From Winogradskyella sediminis (GTDB lineage: Bacteria; Bacteroidota; Bacteroidia; Flavobacteriales; Flavobacteriaceae), in NCBI RefSeq assembly GCF_003387355.1, contig NZ_QUNH01000001.1, forward strand, positions 258,023 through 322,022: DNA of 64,000 bases, in the 5' to 3' direction. Every line of letters begins with the position of its first letter. Position 1 is the first letter of the stretch. Position numbers and translations under genes: made by a program. Shown here in pieces: positions 42,153 to 52,449 of this stretch. The notes below the pieces were generated by a model. It saw only the letters and a list, made by a program, of their open reading frames with translations. It was not told where the DNA came from and searched no databases.

Positions 42153-43475
42153 ATGAAAAAAACAATAACGCTAATAATAGGTTTTATTATTTTCCAAACT
42201 GGCTTTGCACAAGAGCAGCCTATTCGTTTATCGTTGCAAGAAGCCATCGATTACGCTTTAGAGAATAATAGATCTGCCATAAATGCTGCTAGAGATATTG
42301 ATGCCGCAAAAAAGCAAAAATGGGAAACCACAGCAACAGGTTTACCACAAATTGATGCCAGTATCAACTATACCAATAACATTAAACAACAGTTTGATGC
42401 TATTGATTTTGACCAGGATGGTGTGGTAGATTTTGGTGCCAAACAAACTATGAACCCATCAGTAACCTTAAATCAGTTGCTTTTTGACGGTTCTTATATT
42501 GTAGGATTACAATCTGCAAAAGTATTTTTAGAAATCTCTGAAAACGCCAAAACCAAAACAGACTTAGAGGTAAGAAAAGCCGTTATCGATGCTTATGGCA
42601 ATGTACTATTAGCCAATGAAAGTGTTGAGATTTTAAAACGAAACGTAGCGGTCTTAGAAAAAAACCTTTTTGAAACCGAAAAAATCTTTCAAAACGGATT
42701 AGAAGAAGAAGAAAGTGTAGAGCAATTACAAATTACATTGTCTGGTTTAAAAAGTAATTTAAATAGAACAGAACGTCTTCAACATATCGCTCTCCAAATG
42801 TTAAATATTAATTTGGGTATTGATGTGTATAACGATACTATTTTAACAGACACTTTAGAAACCTTAACCGACAAAAACATTAATCTCGACATTCTTAATA
42901 CAGAAACTAATGTAGAGAATAATATAGATTATAAAATTGCAAACAACGATAAAGTTTCTAAAGAATTACTTGTAAAACTTGAACAAAGTAAAGCACTTCC
43001 AACTTTAAGTGCCTATATTAATGGCGCCTATGTTGGTAACAGTAACGAATTTAGCTATTTTGATAAAGATCAACGCTGGATCGGAACCTCGGCATTTGGT
43101 GTTACTCTAAGTATTCCAATTTTTAGTTCTGGTATGCGAAGCGCGTCAACACAACGTGCAAAAATCAATCTTGAAAAAGCTGAAACGGATTTAACAGAAA
43201 CAGAACAACGCATTAAACTTGAAATTGCATCTGCTAAAAGCGATTATCAATTTGCTATTGAAGATTACGATAACAAAAGACAGAATTTATCTCTTGCAGA
43301 ACGTATAGAAACCAAAAATCAGACTAAATTTTTTGAAGGCATAGGTTCTAGTTTCGAGCTTAGACAGGCACAAACACAACTCTATTCTGCACAACAAGAA
43401 TTATTGCAAGCTATGTTAGATGTTATAAACTCTAAAGCGGCTTTAGAAACCGTATTAAACACACCAATCAAATAA
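42153..43475 (+). CDS. TolC-family outer membrane efflux protein
   Basis: 440 aa with a signal peptide (MKKTITLIIGFIIFQTGFAQ). Two OEP repeats of long helices and short strands: LSLQEAIDYALENNRSA, ASINYTNNIKQQ, and LEKAETDLTETEQRIKLEIA near the end. Forms the trimeric outer membrane duct of a tripartite pump with the next two genes. It contains an unusual DFDQDGVVDFGAK-type loop, a common feature of Bacteroidota TolC homologues. Confidence 0.92.
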   Translation: MKKTITLIIGFIIFQTGFAQEQPIRLSLQEAIDYALENNRSAINAARDIDAAKKQKWETTATGLPQIDASINYTNNIKQQFDAIDFDQDGVVDFGAKQTMNPSVTLNQLLFDGSYIVGLQSAKVFLEISENAKTKTDLEVRKAVIDAYGNVLLANESVEILKRNVAVLEKNLFETEKIFQNGLEEEESVEQLQITLSGLKSNLNRTERLQHIALQMLNINLGIDVYNDTILTDTLETLTDKNINLDILNTETNVENNIDYKIANNDKVSKELLVKLEQSKALPTLSAYINGAYVGNSNEFSYFDKDQRWIGTSAFGVTLSIPIFSSGMRSASTQRAKINLEKAETDLTETEQRIKLEIASAKSDYQFAIEDYDNKRQNLSLAERIETKNQTKFFEGIGSSFELRQAQTQLYSAQQELLQAMLDVINSKAALETVLNTPIK

Positions 43476-43497
43476 TATTAAAAAATCACTATTTAAA

Positions 43498-44679
43498 ATG
43501 AAATATATATTCTCTCTATTCATACTTGCACTTCTTACAGTGTCTTGCTCTGGCGAAAAGAAAAACTCTGTAGAAAACGTCATTGAAACTGGTAATCTCG
43601 AAACCTTAAGAGCAAAACGAGGAGAGCTTGTAGGAGAACAGCAAGCCATAAACGATAAGATTAAACTCTTAGATGAAAAAATAAAAACCTTAGATACGGT
43701 AAAACATGTTCCATTAATTACAACGATTAAAACCGAACCAGAAGTATTTAATCACGTATTAGAATTACAAGGAAATGTTACCACTAAAGACCTATTAACG
43801 ATTACGCCAGAGTACAGCGGTATTTTAACGAATGTGTATGTCAAAGAGGGCCAAAAAGTAACTAAAGGACAAACATTAGCAAAGATTGATGATGGTGGCT
43901 TAAGTCAGCAACTATCACAATTAAAAATCCAGGCAGAATTGGCTAAGACTACTTACGAGCGTCAACAACGTTTATGGGAACAAAATATTGGTAGTGAAAT
44001 TCAGTTTTTACAATCAAAATCTACTTACGAATCACAAGAAGAAGCGGTTAATCAATTAAAGCAACAAATTGCTAAAACTACAGTTAAAGCTCCTTTTTCT
44101 GGTACTATAGACGATATCATTACAGAACAGGGTTCAGTAGTGGCTGCAGGGCAATCACCACTTATGCGTATTGTAAATTTAGACAATATGTATATTGAAA
44201 CTGAAGTGCCAGAACGTTACGTTTCGGATGTTACAAAAGGTAAAAATGTAAGTGTAAATATTCCTGTTTTGGGAAAAACGATAGAAACAAAAATTCGTCA
44301 AGCTGGTGATTTTATTAATCCTGCAAACCGAACATTTAAAGTTGAAGTTGAAATACCTAATAAAGATAAATCTATTAAACCCAACCTATCTGCTCGACTA
44401 AAAATTAACGATTATACCAACGAAAAAGCCATATTAATTCCACAAAGTGTGGTTTCTGAAAATTCAGAAGGAGAACAATACGTGTATGTCGTTTCAGACA
44501 AAGACGCTCGAGGTATTGGTACAGCAGAACGTGTTATCATTAAAACAGGAAAAACACAAGGCGATATTATTGAAGTTTTAGAAGGACTTAATGATGGAGC
44601 AGAGATTATTAAAGAAGGAGCAAGAAGAGTACGAGATGGGCAGTCTGTAGAGGTACTTAACATAGACGAGAAGAATTAA
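43498..44679 (+). CDS. RND efflux periplasmic adaptor (HlyD/MFP family), lipoprotein
   Basis: 393 aa. Lipobox TVSC near residue 17. Then a coiled coil (about 30-60), a barrel-sandwich lipoyl hybrid (SGILTNVYVKEGQKVTKGQT), an alpha-hairpin (about 130-190) and a beta-barrel domain (PERYVSDVTKGKNVSVNIPV). Connects the RND permease to TolC. It lies 22 bases after tolC. Confidence 0.93.
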   Translation: MKYIFSLFILALLTVSCSGEKKNSVENVIETGNLETLRAKRGELVGEQQAINDKIKLLDEKIKTLDTVKHVPLITTIKTEPEVFNHVLELQGNVTTKDLLTITPEYSGILTNVYVKEGQKVTKGQTLAKIDDGGLSQQLSQLKIQAELAKTTYERQQRLWEQNIGSEIQFLQSKSTYESQEEAVNQLKQQIAKTTVKAPFSGTIDDIITEQGSVVAAGQSPLMRIVNLDNMYIETEVPERYVSDVTKGKNVSVNIPVLGKTIETKIRQAGDFINPANRTFKVEVEIPNKDKSIKPNLSARLKINDYTNEKAILIPQSVVSENSEGEQYVYVVSDKDARGIGTAERVIIKTGKTQGDIIEVLEGLNDGAEIIKEGARRVRDGQSVEVLNIDEKN

Positions 44680-44750
44680 AAGCCTATGCTAATGGCACTT
44701 AATCTTCAAAACATCAACCAATAATTCAAACGTCTAAAACATAAAGACAA

Positions 44751-47700
44751 ATGACTAAAAACAACAAAAAAAACACCGAAAAGGAATTTGGATGGTCATC
44801 GTGGGCAATTAATAATAAAACCACAATGTATGTGCTTATTGCTGTCTTTTTCTACTTGGGTATTTCGGCTTTTTTCGACATGCCAAGAGAATCTTTTCCA
44901 GAGGTTAATGAAACAAAAATATATGTCAGTACCATTTATCCTGGAAACACCGCTGAAGATATTGAAAAACTTATAACAGATCCGGTTGAAGATAAATTAA
45001 AAACCGTTAGTAATGTTGTAGAAATTACATCAACATCACAAGAAGATTACTCTATGGTAGTCATAGAATTTGACGAAAACATCACGGTAGAACAAGCCAA
45101 ACAAAAGGTTAAGGACGAAATAGATTCAGAAACTGCCAGTGAAGATTGGCCAACCTTTAACGGAGCAAAAGTAGAACCCGATGTTTTTGAATTGAGTCTT
45201 TCGGAAGAAATGCCCATCTTAAACATTAATATTTCGGGTGATTATCCAATTGAAAAATTAAAGGATTATGCCGAATATCTTCAAGATGAAATAGAAGATT
45301 TACAAGAAATTAAAAAGGCAGACATTAGAGGTGCTCAAGAAAAAGAAGTAGAAGTTGCTGTTGATATTTATAAAATGATGGCAGCCAAAGTTACATTTAA
45401 TGATATTCTTGGTGCTATTGGTAATGGAAATATTACACAATCGGCAGGAAACTTAAAAGCCAGTGGACAAAGACGAACTATAAGAATTATTGGTGAAATT
45501 GAAACCCCTTCGGAACTTGAAAATTTTGTAGTAAAATCGGATAATAACAATCCTATCTATTTAAAAGATGTAGCTTCTGTATCTTTTAAAGAAGAGGACA
45601 AAACCACGTATGCCAGAAAATCTGGAAAACCAGTAGTTATGCTAGATGTAAAAAAGCGTGCTGGTAAAAACATGGTGGCTGCAGCAGAACAAATTCAAGT
45701 TATTGTACAAGATGCTATTGAAAATGAATTTCCACAAGATGTTGTAGTATCCATAACCAACGACCAATCGTCTGTAACTATCGGACAGGTAGATGACTTA
45801 GTAAATAATATCATCTTTGGGGTAATCTTGGTGGTCACCGTACTAATGTTCTTTTTAGGTTTTAAAAATGCCCTATTTGTTGGGTTTGCTATACCTATGT
45901 CTATGTTTATGTCGCTTATGATTTTAGGCATGATTGGCTATAGTTTAAATACTATGGTACTTTTTGGACTTATCATGGGACTTGGTATGTTAGTGGATAA
46001 TGGTATTGTGGTGGTTGAAAACGTCTATCGTTTAATGGAAGATGAAGGTATGAATCGTGTGGAAGCGGCTAAAAAAGGTATTGGAGAAATTGCCTTTCCT
46101 ATCATCATTTCAACAGCAACAACGGTCGCTGCCTTTGTACCATTAGGACTTTGGCCAGGAATTATGGGCGAATTTATGAAGATTCTACCTATAACCTTAT
46201 CCATTGTTTTAGGCTCGTCATTAGCGGTTGCTATATTTTTTAATTCAGTACTTGTATCGCGCTATATGACCACTGAGGACAAGGATATGCCGTTGAAGCA
46301 AATTATTAAAATTTCTATCATTGTAGCCGGTCTTGGAATCTTAATTCTCATCATGGGAGGTCCTTACCGTGGTATGGGAACCATTATGGTGTTTACAGCA
46401 ATTATGCTTTGGGCATACCGACTTTTTATTAGAGGATGGGCTAACAAATTTCAGACTAAAGCCTTAGTGCGGTTAGAAAATTGGTACGAGCGTCGTTTAC
46501 GAAATGCGTTATCTAAAAAACAACCTTACATTTTAACCATCAGTACATTTTTGTTGTTGATAGCTGCATTTATCGCTTTTGGTATTTCACTATCCACACA
46601 ACGTACTAGTGTAGAATTTTTTCCAGATAATAAACCGAATCAAATTATTGTCTATATAGAATATCCTCAAGGTACAGCTATAGAAAAAACAAATGCGATC
46701 ACCAAACAAATTGAGAAACGCGTCTATGAAGTCATCAATGCTGATCGCTTTATGGACGATGGCAGAAACTTTTTAGTAGAAAGTGCTGTATCTCAAGTAG
46801 GTGAAGGAGCAGGAAACCCACAAACAGACATGGGCTCTGGAGCAGAAATGCCACATAAGGCTAAGATTACGGCTTCTATGCGAGAATATAAGTATAGACG
46901 TGGAGAGGATAGTGAATTACTACGCCAAAAAGTACAAGAAGCACTTGTTGGCATTTATCCTGGTGTCTTAATCTCAGTAGAGAAAAATGCAGATGGACCT
47001 CCCGCAGGATCTCCTATTAACATTGAACTGCAAGGCAACGATTACAATGAATTAATTGCTACAGCAGAACAAATGCGTTCGTTTATCAATTCAAAAAACA
47101 TTCCAGGTATAGACGAACTTAAAATCGATGTAAATAAAGACAAACCAACAATGTTGGTTGAAATTGACAGAAAAAAAGCAGGTGAATTAGGAGTGTCAGC
47201 CAAACAGATTGGTGATCAATTACGTAATTCCATCTTCGGATCTAAAGCTGGTATTTACAAAGAAGATGGTGATGACTTTGATATCTATGTGCGTTTTAAT
47301 GAGGCAAATCGTTATGATAAAAGTGCACTTTTTAATCAGAATATTACCTTTAGAGATAATACAGGTCAGATTAAAGAAATTCCGTTATCTACAGTAGCAA
47401 AACAAAAAAACAACTCTGGTTTTAGTGCCATAAAGCACAAAGATACCAAACGTGTGGTTACAGTCTATTCCGCATTATCTCCTGGTTATACAGATGCAGG
47501 AGCCATTGTAGCTCAAATTCAAAATGAAATGAAAAGTTATGAAGGTTTGTCCGATGATATTCATATTGATTATACTGGGCAGATTGAAGAGCAAAACAAG
47601 CAAATGGCCTTTTTAATGGGAGCCTTTTTTACAGGTCTTGGATTAATTTTCTTCATTTTAATATTTCAATTTAACTCCATATCGAAACCTACAATCATTA

Positions 47701-48293
47701 TGATTGCTATTTTCTTAAGTTTTATTGGTGTCTTTGGTGGTATTGTAATTTCTGGTAGTGCCTTTGTAATTATGATGACCATGGTAGGTATTATTTCATT
47801 AGCGGGAATTGTGGTTAACAATGGTGTGGTACTATTAGATTATGCCCAACTATTAATTGACCGTAAAAAGAATGAATTAAACCTCAAAGAAGATGATTAT
47901 TTAAAAACCGAAGATCTTTTTGAAAGCATTGTTAAAGCTGGTAAAGCAAGGTTAAGACCTGTATTATTAACTGCTATAACAACTATTTTAGGATTAATTC
48001 CATTAGCCATTGGCCTAAACATAAACTTCTTTACATTGTTCGCAGATTTTGATGCCAACATTTATATGGGTGGTGACAATGTGGTTTTTTGGGGACCTTT
48101 AGCTTGGACTGTTATTTATGGTTTACTTGTAGCTACCTTTTTAACTTTAATTGTAGTACCAATATTATTCTTTTTAAGTGTGAAGCTTAAAATGTGGGGA
48201 CGAAGAAAACTAACCTCACAACCCTTAAGGACGTTTGAAGCTCATCAAAATCCTCAAATAGAAGAAGCTTCTCAACTTGGCATTGAAGATTAA
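44751..48293 (+). CDS. RND-family efflux permease
   Basis: 1180 aa, longer than AcrB because of extra cytoplasmic or terminal segments. It has the two-fold 12-helix RND architecture with large periplasmic loops (PRESFPEVNETKIYV; QRTSVEFFPDNKPNQ). The TM4 motif is GLGMLVDNGIVVVENVYRL, i.e. Asp-Asn where AcrB has Asp-Asp. The segment 508-560 carries two additional hydrophobic stretches. Substrate unknown; the TetR-controlled context suggests drugs or toxic organics. A terminator follows at 48321-48346. Confidence 0.93.
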   Translation: MTKNNKKNTEKEFGWSSWAINNKTTMYVLIAVFFYLGISAFFDMPRESFPEVNETKIYVSTIYPGNTAEDIEKLITDPVEDKLKTVSNVVEITSTSQEDYSMVVIEFDENITVEQAKQKVKDEIDSETASEDWPTFNGAKVEPDVFELSLSEEMPILNINISGDYPIEKLKDYAEYLQDEIEDLQEIKKADIRGAQEKEVEVAVDIYKMMAAKVTFNDILGAIGNGNITQSAGNLKASGQRRTIRIIGEIETPSELENFVVKSDNNNPIYLKDVASVSFKEEDKTTYARKSGKPVVMLDVKKRAGKNMVAAAEQIQVIVQDAIENEFPQDVVVSITNDQSSVTIGQVDDLVNNIIFGVILVVTVLMFFLGFKNALFVGFAIPMSMFMSLMILGMIGYSLNTMVLFGLIMGLGMLVDNGIVVVENVYRLMEDEGMNRVEAAKKGIGEIAFPIIISTATTVAAFVPLGLWPGIMGEFMKILPITLSIVLGSSLAVAIFFNSVLVSRYMTTEDKDMPLKQIIKISIIVAGLGILILIMGGPYRGMGTIMVFTAIMLWAYRLFIRGWANKFQTKALVRLENWYERRLRNALSKKQPYILTISTFLLLIAAFIAFGISLSTQRTSVEFFPDNKPNQIIVYIEYPQGTAIEKTNAITKQIEKRVYEVINADRFMDDGRNFLVESAVSQVGEGAGNPQTDMGSGAEMPHKAKITASMREYKYRRGEDSELLRQKVQEALVGIYPGVLISVEKNADGPPAGSPINIELQGNDYNELIATAEQMRSFINSKNIPGIDELKIDVNKDKPTMLVEIDRKKAGELGVSAKQIGDQLRNSIFGSKAGIYKEDGDDFDIYVRFNEANRYDKSALFNQNITFRDNTGQIKEIPLSTVAKQKNNSGFSAIKHKDTKRVVTVYSALSPGYTDAGAIVAQIQNEMKSYEGLSDDIHIDYTGQIEEQNKQMAFLMGAFFTGLGLIFFILIFQFNSISKPTIIMIAIFLSFIGVFGGIVISGSAFVIMMTMVGIISLAGIVVNNGVVLLDYAQLLIDRKKNELNLKEDDYLKTEDLFESIVKAGKARLRPVLLTAITTILGLIPLAIGLNINFFTLFADFDANIYMGGDNVVFWGPLAWTVIYGLLVATFLTLIVVPILFFLSVKLKMWGRRKLTSQPLRTFEAHQNPQIEEASQLGIED

Positions 48294-48320
48294 TTGAAAT
48301 CCATTATTTAAACAGAAAAA

Positions 48321-48346
48321 TCCGAAGTCTTTACTTCGGATTTTTT
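48321..48346 (+). terminator. Terminator of the efflux operon
   Basis: TCCGAAGT/ACTTCGGA perfect 8-bp stem, loop CTTT, six T's. Its T tract doubles as the start of the aspS -7 element. Confidence 0.85.
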
Positions 48347-48353
48347 ACTTTTG
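48346..48353 (+). promoter_or_regulatory. -7 element TACTTTTG for aspS
   Basis: Full TAnnTTTG match 19 bases before the aspS ATG, sharing its first T with the preceding terminator's T tract. Confidence 0.6.
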
Positions 48354-48371
48354 CAATTCTAATAAAAATCT

Positions 48372-50126
48372 ATGTACAGAAGTCACAATTGTGGTGAATT
48401 AAGAGCATCACACAGCAATACAGAAGTTACACTTGCCGGTTGGGTTCAAGGTGTCCGAGATAAAGGTTTTATGATTTATGTAGATCTTCGCGATCGCTAT
48501 GGTATCACCCAACTCTATTTTGATGAAGAACGCACACCAAAAGCCATTATGGACAAGGCGTCAAAGTTAGGACGCGAGTTTGTAATCCAAGTTAAAGGTA
48601 ATGTTATTGAGCGTGCTTCAAAAAATCCTAATATACCAACTGGTGATATTGAAGTCGTTGTTTCAGAATTAACAATTTTAAACAGTTCTTTAGTGCCTCC
48701 TTTTACTATTGAAGACAAAACAGATGGAGGTGATGATTTGCGCATGAAGTATCGTTATATCGATATTCGTCGTAATCCTGTAAAAAACAGCTTAATTTTT
48801 AGAGCTAAAGTGGCTCAAGAGGTTAGAAACTATTTATCCAACGATGGATTTATTGAAGTTGAAACACCATATTTAATTAAATCTACACCAGAAGGAGCAC
48901 GTGATTTTGTAGTCCCTTCTCGTATGAACGAAGGACAATTTTACGCACTTCCTCAATCACCACAAACCTTCAAACAATTATTGATGGTTGGTGGCATGGA
49001 TAAATACTTTCAGATTGTTAAGTGTTTTAGAGATGAAGATTTACGAGCAGACAGACAACCAGAATTTACACAGATAGATTGTGAAATGGCGTTTGTTGAG
49101 CAAGAAGATATACTTAACGTTTTTGAAGGCTTAACTCGTCATTTACTAAAAGAAGTTAATGGTGTTGAGGTTGACAAATTTCCAAGAATGCTATATGATG
49201 ATGCCATGCGTTTATACGGAAACGACAAACCAGACATTAGATTTGGAATGGAGTTTGGCGAATTAAACGAAGTCACTCAGCACAAAGATTTTGGAGTATT
49301 TAATTCAGCAGAATTAGTAGTTGGTATTGCTGTTCCTGGCGGAAATGCCTTTACACGAAAAGAAATAGACAACTTAATTAAGTGGGTAAAACGCCCGCAA
49401 GTTGGCGCTATGGGTATGATTTATTCACGCTGTAATGATGACGGTACGTTTAAATCTTCTGTAGATAAATTTTATGACCAAGACGATTTAGCTAAATGGG
49501 CTGAAATTACAGGAGCAAAACCCGGAGATTTAGTTTGTGTATTATCTGGCGAGACCAATAAAGTAAGAGCTCAATTAAGTGCTCTACGTATGGAATTAGC
49601 AGAACGTTTAGGCTTAAGAGATCCTAAAACATTTGCTCCATTGTGGGTTATTGATTTTCCTTTATTAGAATTAGATGAAGAGACAGGGCATTACCATGCG
49701 ATGCACCATCCATTTACTTCACCAAAACCTGGACAATTAGAATTATTAGACACCAATCCTGGAGAAGTGAAAGCAAACGCCTACGATTTAGTGTTAAACG
49801 GAAACGAAATCGGAGGAGGTTCTATTAGAATACACGATAAAGCAACACAGGCTATAATGCTAAAACACTTAGGGTTTTCTGAAGATGAAGCTAGAGCGCA
49901 ATTTGGATTTTTAATGGATGCTTTTGAATATGGAGCACCTCCACATGGTGGTTTAGCTTTTGGTTTAGACCGATTAGTTGCAATCTTAGGTGGACAAGAA
50001 ACCATTAGAGATTTTATCGCTTTTCCTAAAAACAACTCTGGACGTGATGTAATGATTGATGCTCCGGCTCCAATCGATAAAGAACAACTAGACGAGCTTA
50101 ATTTAAAGCTTAATTTGAAACCATAA
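48372..50126 (+). CDS. aspS: Aspartate-tRNA ligase
   Basis: 584 aa class II synthetase. N-terminal OB-fold ([23 protein letters not shown]), catalytic motif 2 ([18 protein letters not shown]), the bacterial GAD insertion domain (about 280-420; [15 protein letters not shown]) and motif 3 ([16 protein letters not shown]). Length and insertion are normal for the bacterial type. It has its own promoter after the efflux terminator. Confidence 0.97.
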   Translation: MYRSHNCGELRASHSNTEVTLAGWVQGVRDKGFMIYVDLRDRYGITQLYFDEERTPKAIMDKASKLGREFVIQVKGNVIERASKNPNIPTGDIEVVVSELTILNSSLVPPFTIEDKTDGGDDLRMKYRYIDIRRNPVKNSLIFRAKVAQEVRNYLSNDGFIEVETPYLIKSTPEGARDFVVPSRMNEGQFYALPQSPQTFKQLLMVGGMDKYFQIVKCFRDEDLRADRQPEFTQIDCEMAFVEQEDILNVFEGLTRHLLKEVNGVEVDKFPRMLYDDAMRLYGNDKPDIRFGMEFGELNEVTQHKDFGVFNSAELVVGIAVPGGNAFTRKEIDNLIKWVKRPQVGAMGMIYSRCNDDGTFKSSVDKFYDQDDLAKWAEITGAKPGDLVCVLSGETNKVRAQLSALRMELAERLGLRDPKTFAPLWVIDFPLLELDEETGHYHAMHHPFTSPKPGQLELLDTNPGEVKANAYDLVLNGNEIGGGSIRIHDKATQAIMLKHLGFSEDEARAQFGFLMDAFEYGAPPHGGLAFGLDRLVAILGGQETIRDFIAFPKNNSGRDVMIDAPAPIDKEQLDELNLKLNLKP

Positions 50127-50158
50127 TATACCTATTGGGAAATGCTTTCTCAAAATTG

Positions 50159-50166
50159 TATATTTG
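50159..50166 (+). promoter_or_regulatory. -7 element TATATTTG upstream of the ClC gene
   Basis: Full TAnnTTTG match between aspS and the ClC gene; a transcript from here would carry the strong hairpin at 50203-50260 in its leader. Confidence 0.5.
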
Positions 50167-50202
50167 GTATATGAGTTTACATACTCAATAAAATAAATAG
50201 GT

Positions 50203-50260
50203 AGACCTGTAGGTTGTGTATTTAGCAATGCTAAAATGTACAACCTAACAGGTCTTTTTT
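50203..50260 (+). terminator. Terminator/attenuator hairpin abutting the ClC start codon
   Basis: A long stem pairs AGACCTGT..GGTTGT (50203-50217) with ACAACC..ACAGGTCT (50240-50255, one bulge), with an inner hairpin TTTAGC/GCTAAA and six T's at the end. The ClC ATG follows at 50266. It may end aspS, attenuate ClC, or both. Confidence 0.7.
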
Positions 50261-50265
50261 AAACG

Positions 50266-52068
50266 ATGCCAACAAAATCATTCATAAGACAATTGCTTTT
50301 ATTGCGGTACAAATATATATCGCAAAAAAACTTTGTTTATATATTAAGTACTGCTGTTGGCTTATTAACTGGTGTTGCTGCGGTCACGTTAAAAAACATT
50401 ACTTATGCCATTCAATCTGGTTTAGAAGAAGGGATCATATTTTCTAAAAATCAGCTCTATTTTATACTTCCTGTAATTGGTTTATTTCTGGTCTATCTTT
50501 TAGCAAAATATATGTTTCATAAAAGTATGACACCCTCTATTCCACCATATATAAAACGAGCTATACCATCATTACTTTATGCTTTACTAAGACAAAAGGG
50601 ACTTTTATCTTACAAACTTATTTATCATCCTTTAATAATGGCTCCTATTACTGTTGGTTTTGGTGGATCCGTTGGATTATTAGGACCTGCAATAACTTCT
50701 GGTTCTTCGCTAAGTTCCAACTTAAGTCGTATTCTGCACGTTGATAAAAAAACACGCACCTTACTTATTGCTTGTGCTACTGCAGCAGCTGTGGCCTCTA
50801 TGTTTAAATCACCTATTGCTGCTATAGTATTAGCCGTAGAAATTTTTAGTTTAGACCTTACATTTGCATCGCTGCTTCCTTTATTAATTGCGTCTATATC
50901 TTCTGTTTTAACATCCTACTTTTTCTTGGGTGATGAATTACTTTTTAACTTCAATGTTACGGAAAAGTTTAACCCAAGAGATACAGCTTTTTATATGATA
51001 TTAGGTTTAGCAACAGGAATAGCCTCTATATATTTTACCAAAATGTATTTTGCCATATATGCGTTTTTTGATCGTTTTAACTCACGATTTACCAAGTTAA
51101 TCGTTGGTGGTATCGCAATTGGTATAATGCTATATTTTATTCCACCTTTATATGGTGAAGGTTTAAGTTTTACCAAAGATCTATTTGAAGGTAATTATCT
51201 ACATGCCTTAGGGTCAAATCCGTTTGACAATTATGCAGATAATATTTGGATCGTTATCGTACTTCTTATTGGTTTCACCATATTTAAAGCCATTGCTATG
51301 ACTACCACATTTGCCGCTGGTGGTGTTGGTGGAGTTATCGTACCCACCATGGTGATGGGAAGCGCCCTAGGAAATGTAGTTGCCAAAATTATAAACAACA
51401 TTGGTCTAGGACACCAAATATCTGAAGCCAACTTTACTTTAATTGGTATGGCAGGATTAATCGCTGGCGTTATACACGCACCATTAACAGCGATATTCTT
51501 AATCGCCGAAATTACCGGAGGATATATTCTCTTTTTACCATTAATGATTACAGTTGCAATTTCATATATGATTACAAAAACCTATATGGAACATACTATT
51601 TACACACGAGAGTTAGCAGAACGCGGCGATTTATTAACTCACGATAAAGATCAAACGGTTCTTACCGTCATGACCTTAGATTCGGTGATAGAGAAAGATT
51701 TTATAGCGTTGCATCCAACCATGAGTCTTGGAGATATGTTAAAACATGCCGTTTCAAAGTCGAGTAGAAACTTATTTCCTGTTACGGATTCTAAAGGCAT
51801 GTTTGTAGGTATAATTCTCCTTGATGATATCCGCTCTGTTATGTTTGATCAAAGTTTATACGAATCAACAACCGTTGAAACCTTTATGCATCAAGCTCCA
51901 GATTATATTATATATGAAAAAGATGATATGCATAAGGTTATGAAAAAATTTCATACTTCAAAAGCATGGAATCTTCCGGTTATAAAAGACAATAAATACT
52001 ACGGTTTTGTGTCTAAATCAAAGTTATTAACGGCATATCGTACCGAATTAATTAATTTTACATCCTAA
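50266..52068 (+). CDS. ClC-family chloride channel-type protein with CBS domains
   Basis: 600 aa: ClC membrane domain (about 20-430) and two C-terminal CBS domains (about 465-590; LGDMLKHAVSKSSRNLFPVT, MKKFHTSKAWNLPVI). The usual gating-Glu motif GREGP is here GLLGP (L139), and the proton-Glu position of the exchangers (E203 in E. coli, FIIEEM) aligns to Ile in LAVEIF. Loss of both suggests a passive anion channel rather than an H+/Cl- exchanger. The selectivity region GVGGVIVPTMVMG is kept. Confidence 0.88.
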   Translation: MPTKSFIRQLLLLRYKYISQKNFVYILSTAVGLLTGVAAVTLKNITYAIQSGLEEGIIFSKNQLYFILPVIGLFLVYLLAKYMFHKSMTPSIPPYIKRAIPSLLYALLRQKGLLSYKLIYHPLIMAPITVGFGGSVGLLGPAITSGSSLSSNLSRILHVDKKTRTLLIACATAAAVASMFKSPIAAIVLAVEIFSLDLTFASLLPLLIASISSVLTSYFFLGDELLFNFNVTEKFNPRDTAFYMILGLATGIASIYFTKMYFAIYAFFDRFNSRFTKLIVGGIAIGIMLYFIPPLYGEGLSFTKDLFEGNYLHALGSNPFDNYADNIWIVIVLLIGFTIFKAIAMTTTFAAGGVGGVIVPTMVMGSALGNVVAKIINNIGLGHQISEANFTLIGMAGLIAGVIHAPLTAIFLIAEITGGYILFLPLMITVAISYMITKTYMEHTIYTRELAERGDLLTHDKDQTVLTVMTLDSVIEKDFIALHPTMSLGDMLKHAVSKSSRNLFPVTDSKGMFVGIILLDDIRSVMFDQSLYESTTVETFMHQAPDYIIYEKDDMHKVMKKFHTSKAWNLPVIKDNKYYGFVSKSKLLTAYRTELINFTS

Positions 52069-52100
52069 AATCACAATAGATTATAGATAAATTTAACACC

Positions 52101-52346
52101 ATGAAACCCATAAAAATAATCACATTTATTGCCTTTTTAGCTTCGTTTACAAGTATCGTTTGTGGCTTAATTTTAGATCTTGATTACGATCAGAAACTAA
52201 TAGGTTTTGGAGTGATGGGCTTATTTTTCGTTGTTTTCCCATTGTTTTCATACTATAGATGGAAGGATAAAGACGTTAAAGACTATATGCTCACTAAAGA
52301 AAATCTTGAGAAAATGCGTGATAATCAAGGTCATTCAAAAAAATAA
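52101..52346 (+). CDS. Small two-span membrane protein
   Basis: 81 aa with two hydrophobic helices (about 4-25 and 36-53) and a basic/charged C-terminal tail (RWKDKDVKDYMLTKENLEKM). No family recognised. It lies 32 bases after the ClC gene on the same strand and may be part of the same transcript. Confidence 0.65.
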   Translation: MKPIKIITFIAFLASFTSIVCGLILDLDYDQKLIGFGVMGLFFVVFPLFSYYRWKDKDVKDYMLTKENLEKMRDNQGHSKK

Positions 52347-52416
52347 CAGAATAACCAACAATTCAACAAAAAAATCATAAAACAAGAAACAATTTTTCAC
52401 CAATGGATTTTTATTT

Positions 52417-52424
52417 TATCTTTG
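52417..52424 (+). promoter_or_regulatory. -7 element TATCTTTG for the cold-shock gene
   Basis: Full TAnnTTTG match 25 bases before the ATG at 52450. The leader is short, unlike the long cspA leader of E. coli. Confidence 0.6.
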
Positions 52425-52449
52425 TACTTTAATTTTTATTTATATTATA

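Noticed and set aside
44691-44710. Sigma-54 promoter before the RND permease (TGGCAC)
   Set aside because: The -24 element matches but the -12 element reads CTTCA rather than TTGCW, and the gene lies inside an operon.
50203-50260. Fluoride riboswitch before the ClC gene
   Set aside because: The hairpin lacks the conserved crcB-motif segments, and the ClC protein is the CBS-containing type, not the fluoride-type.
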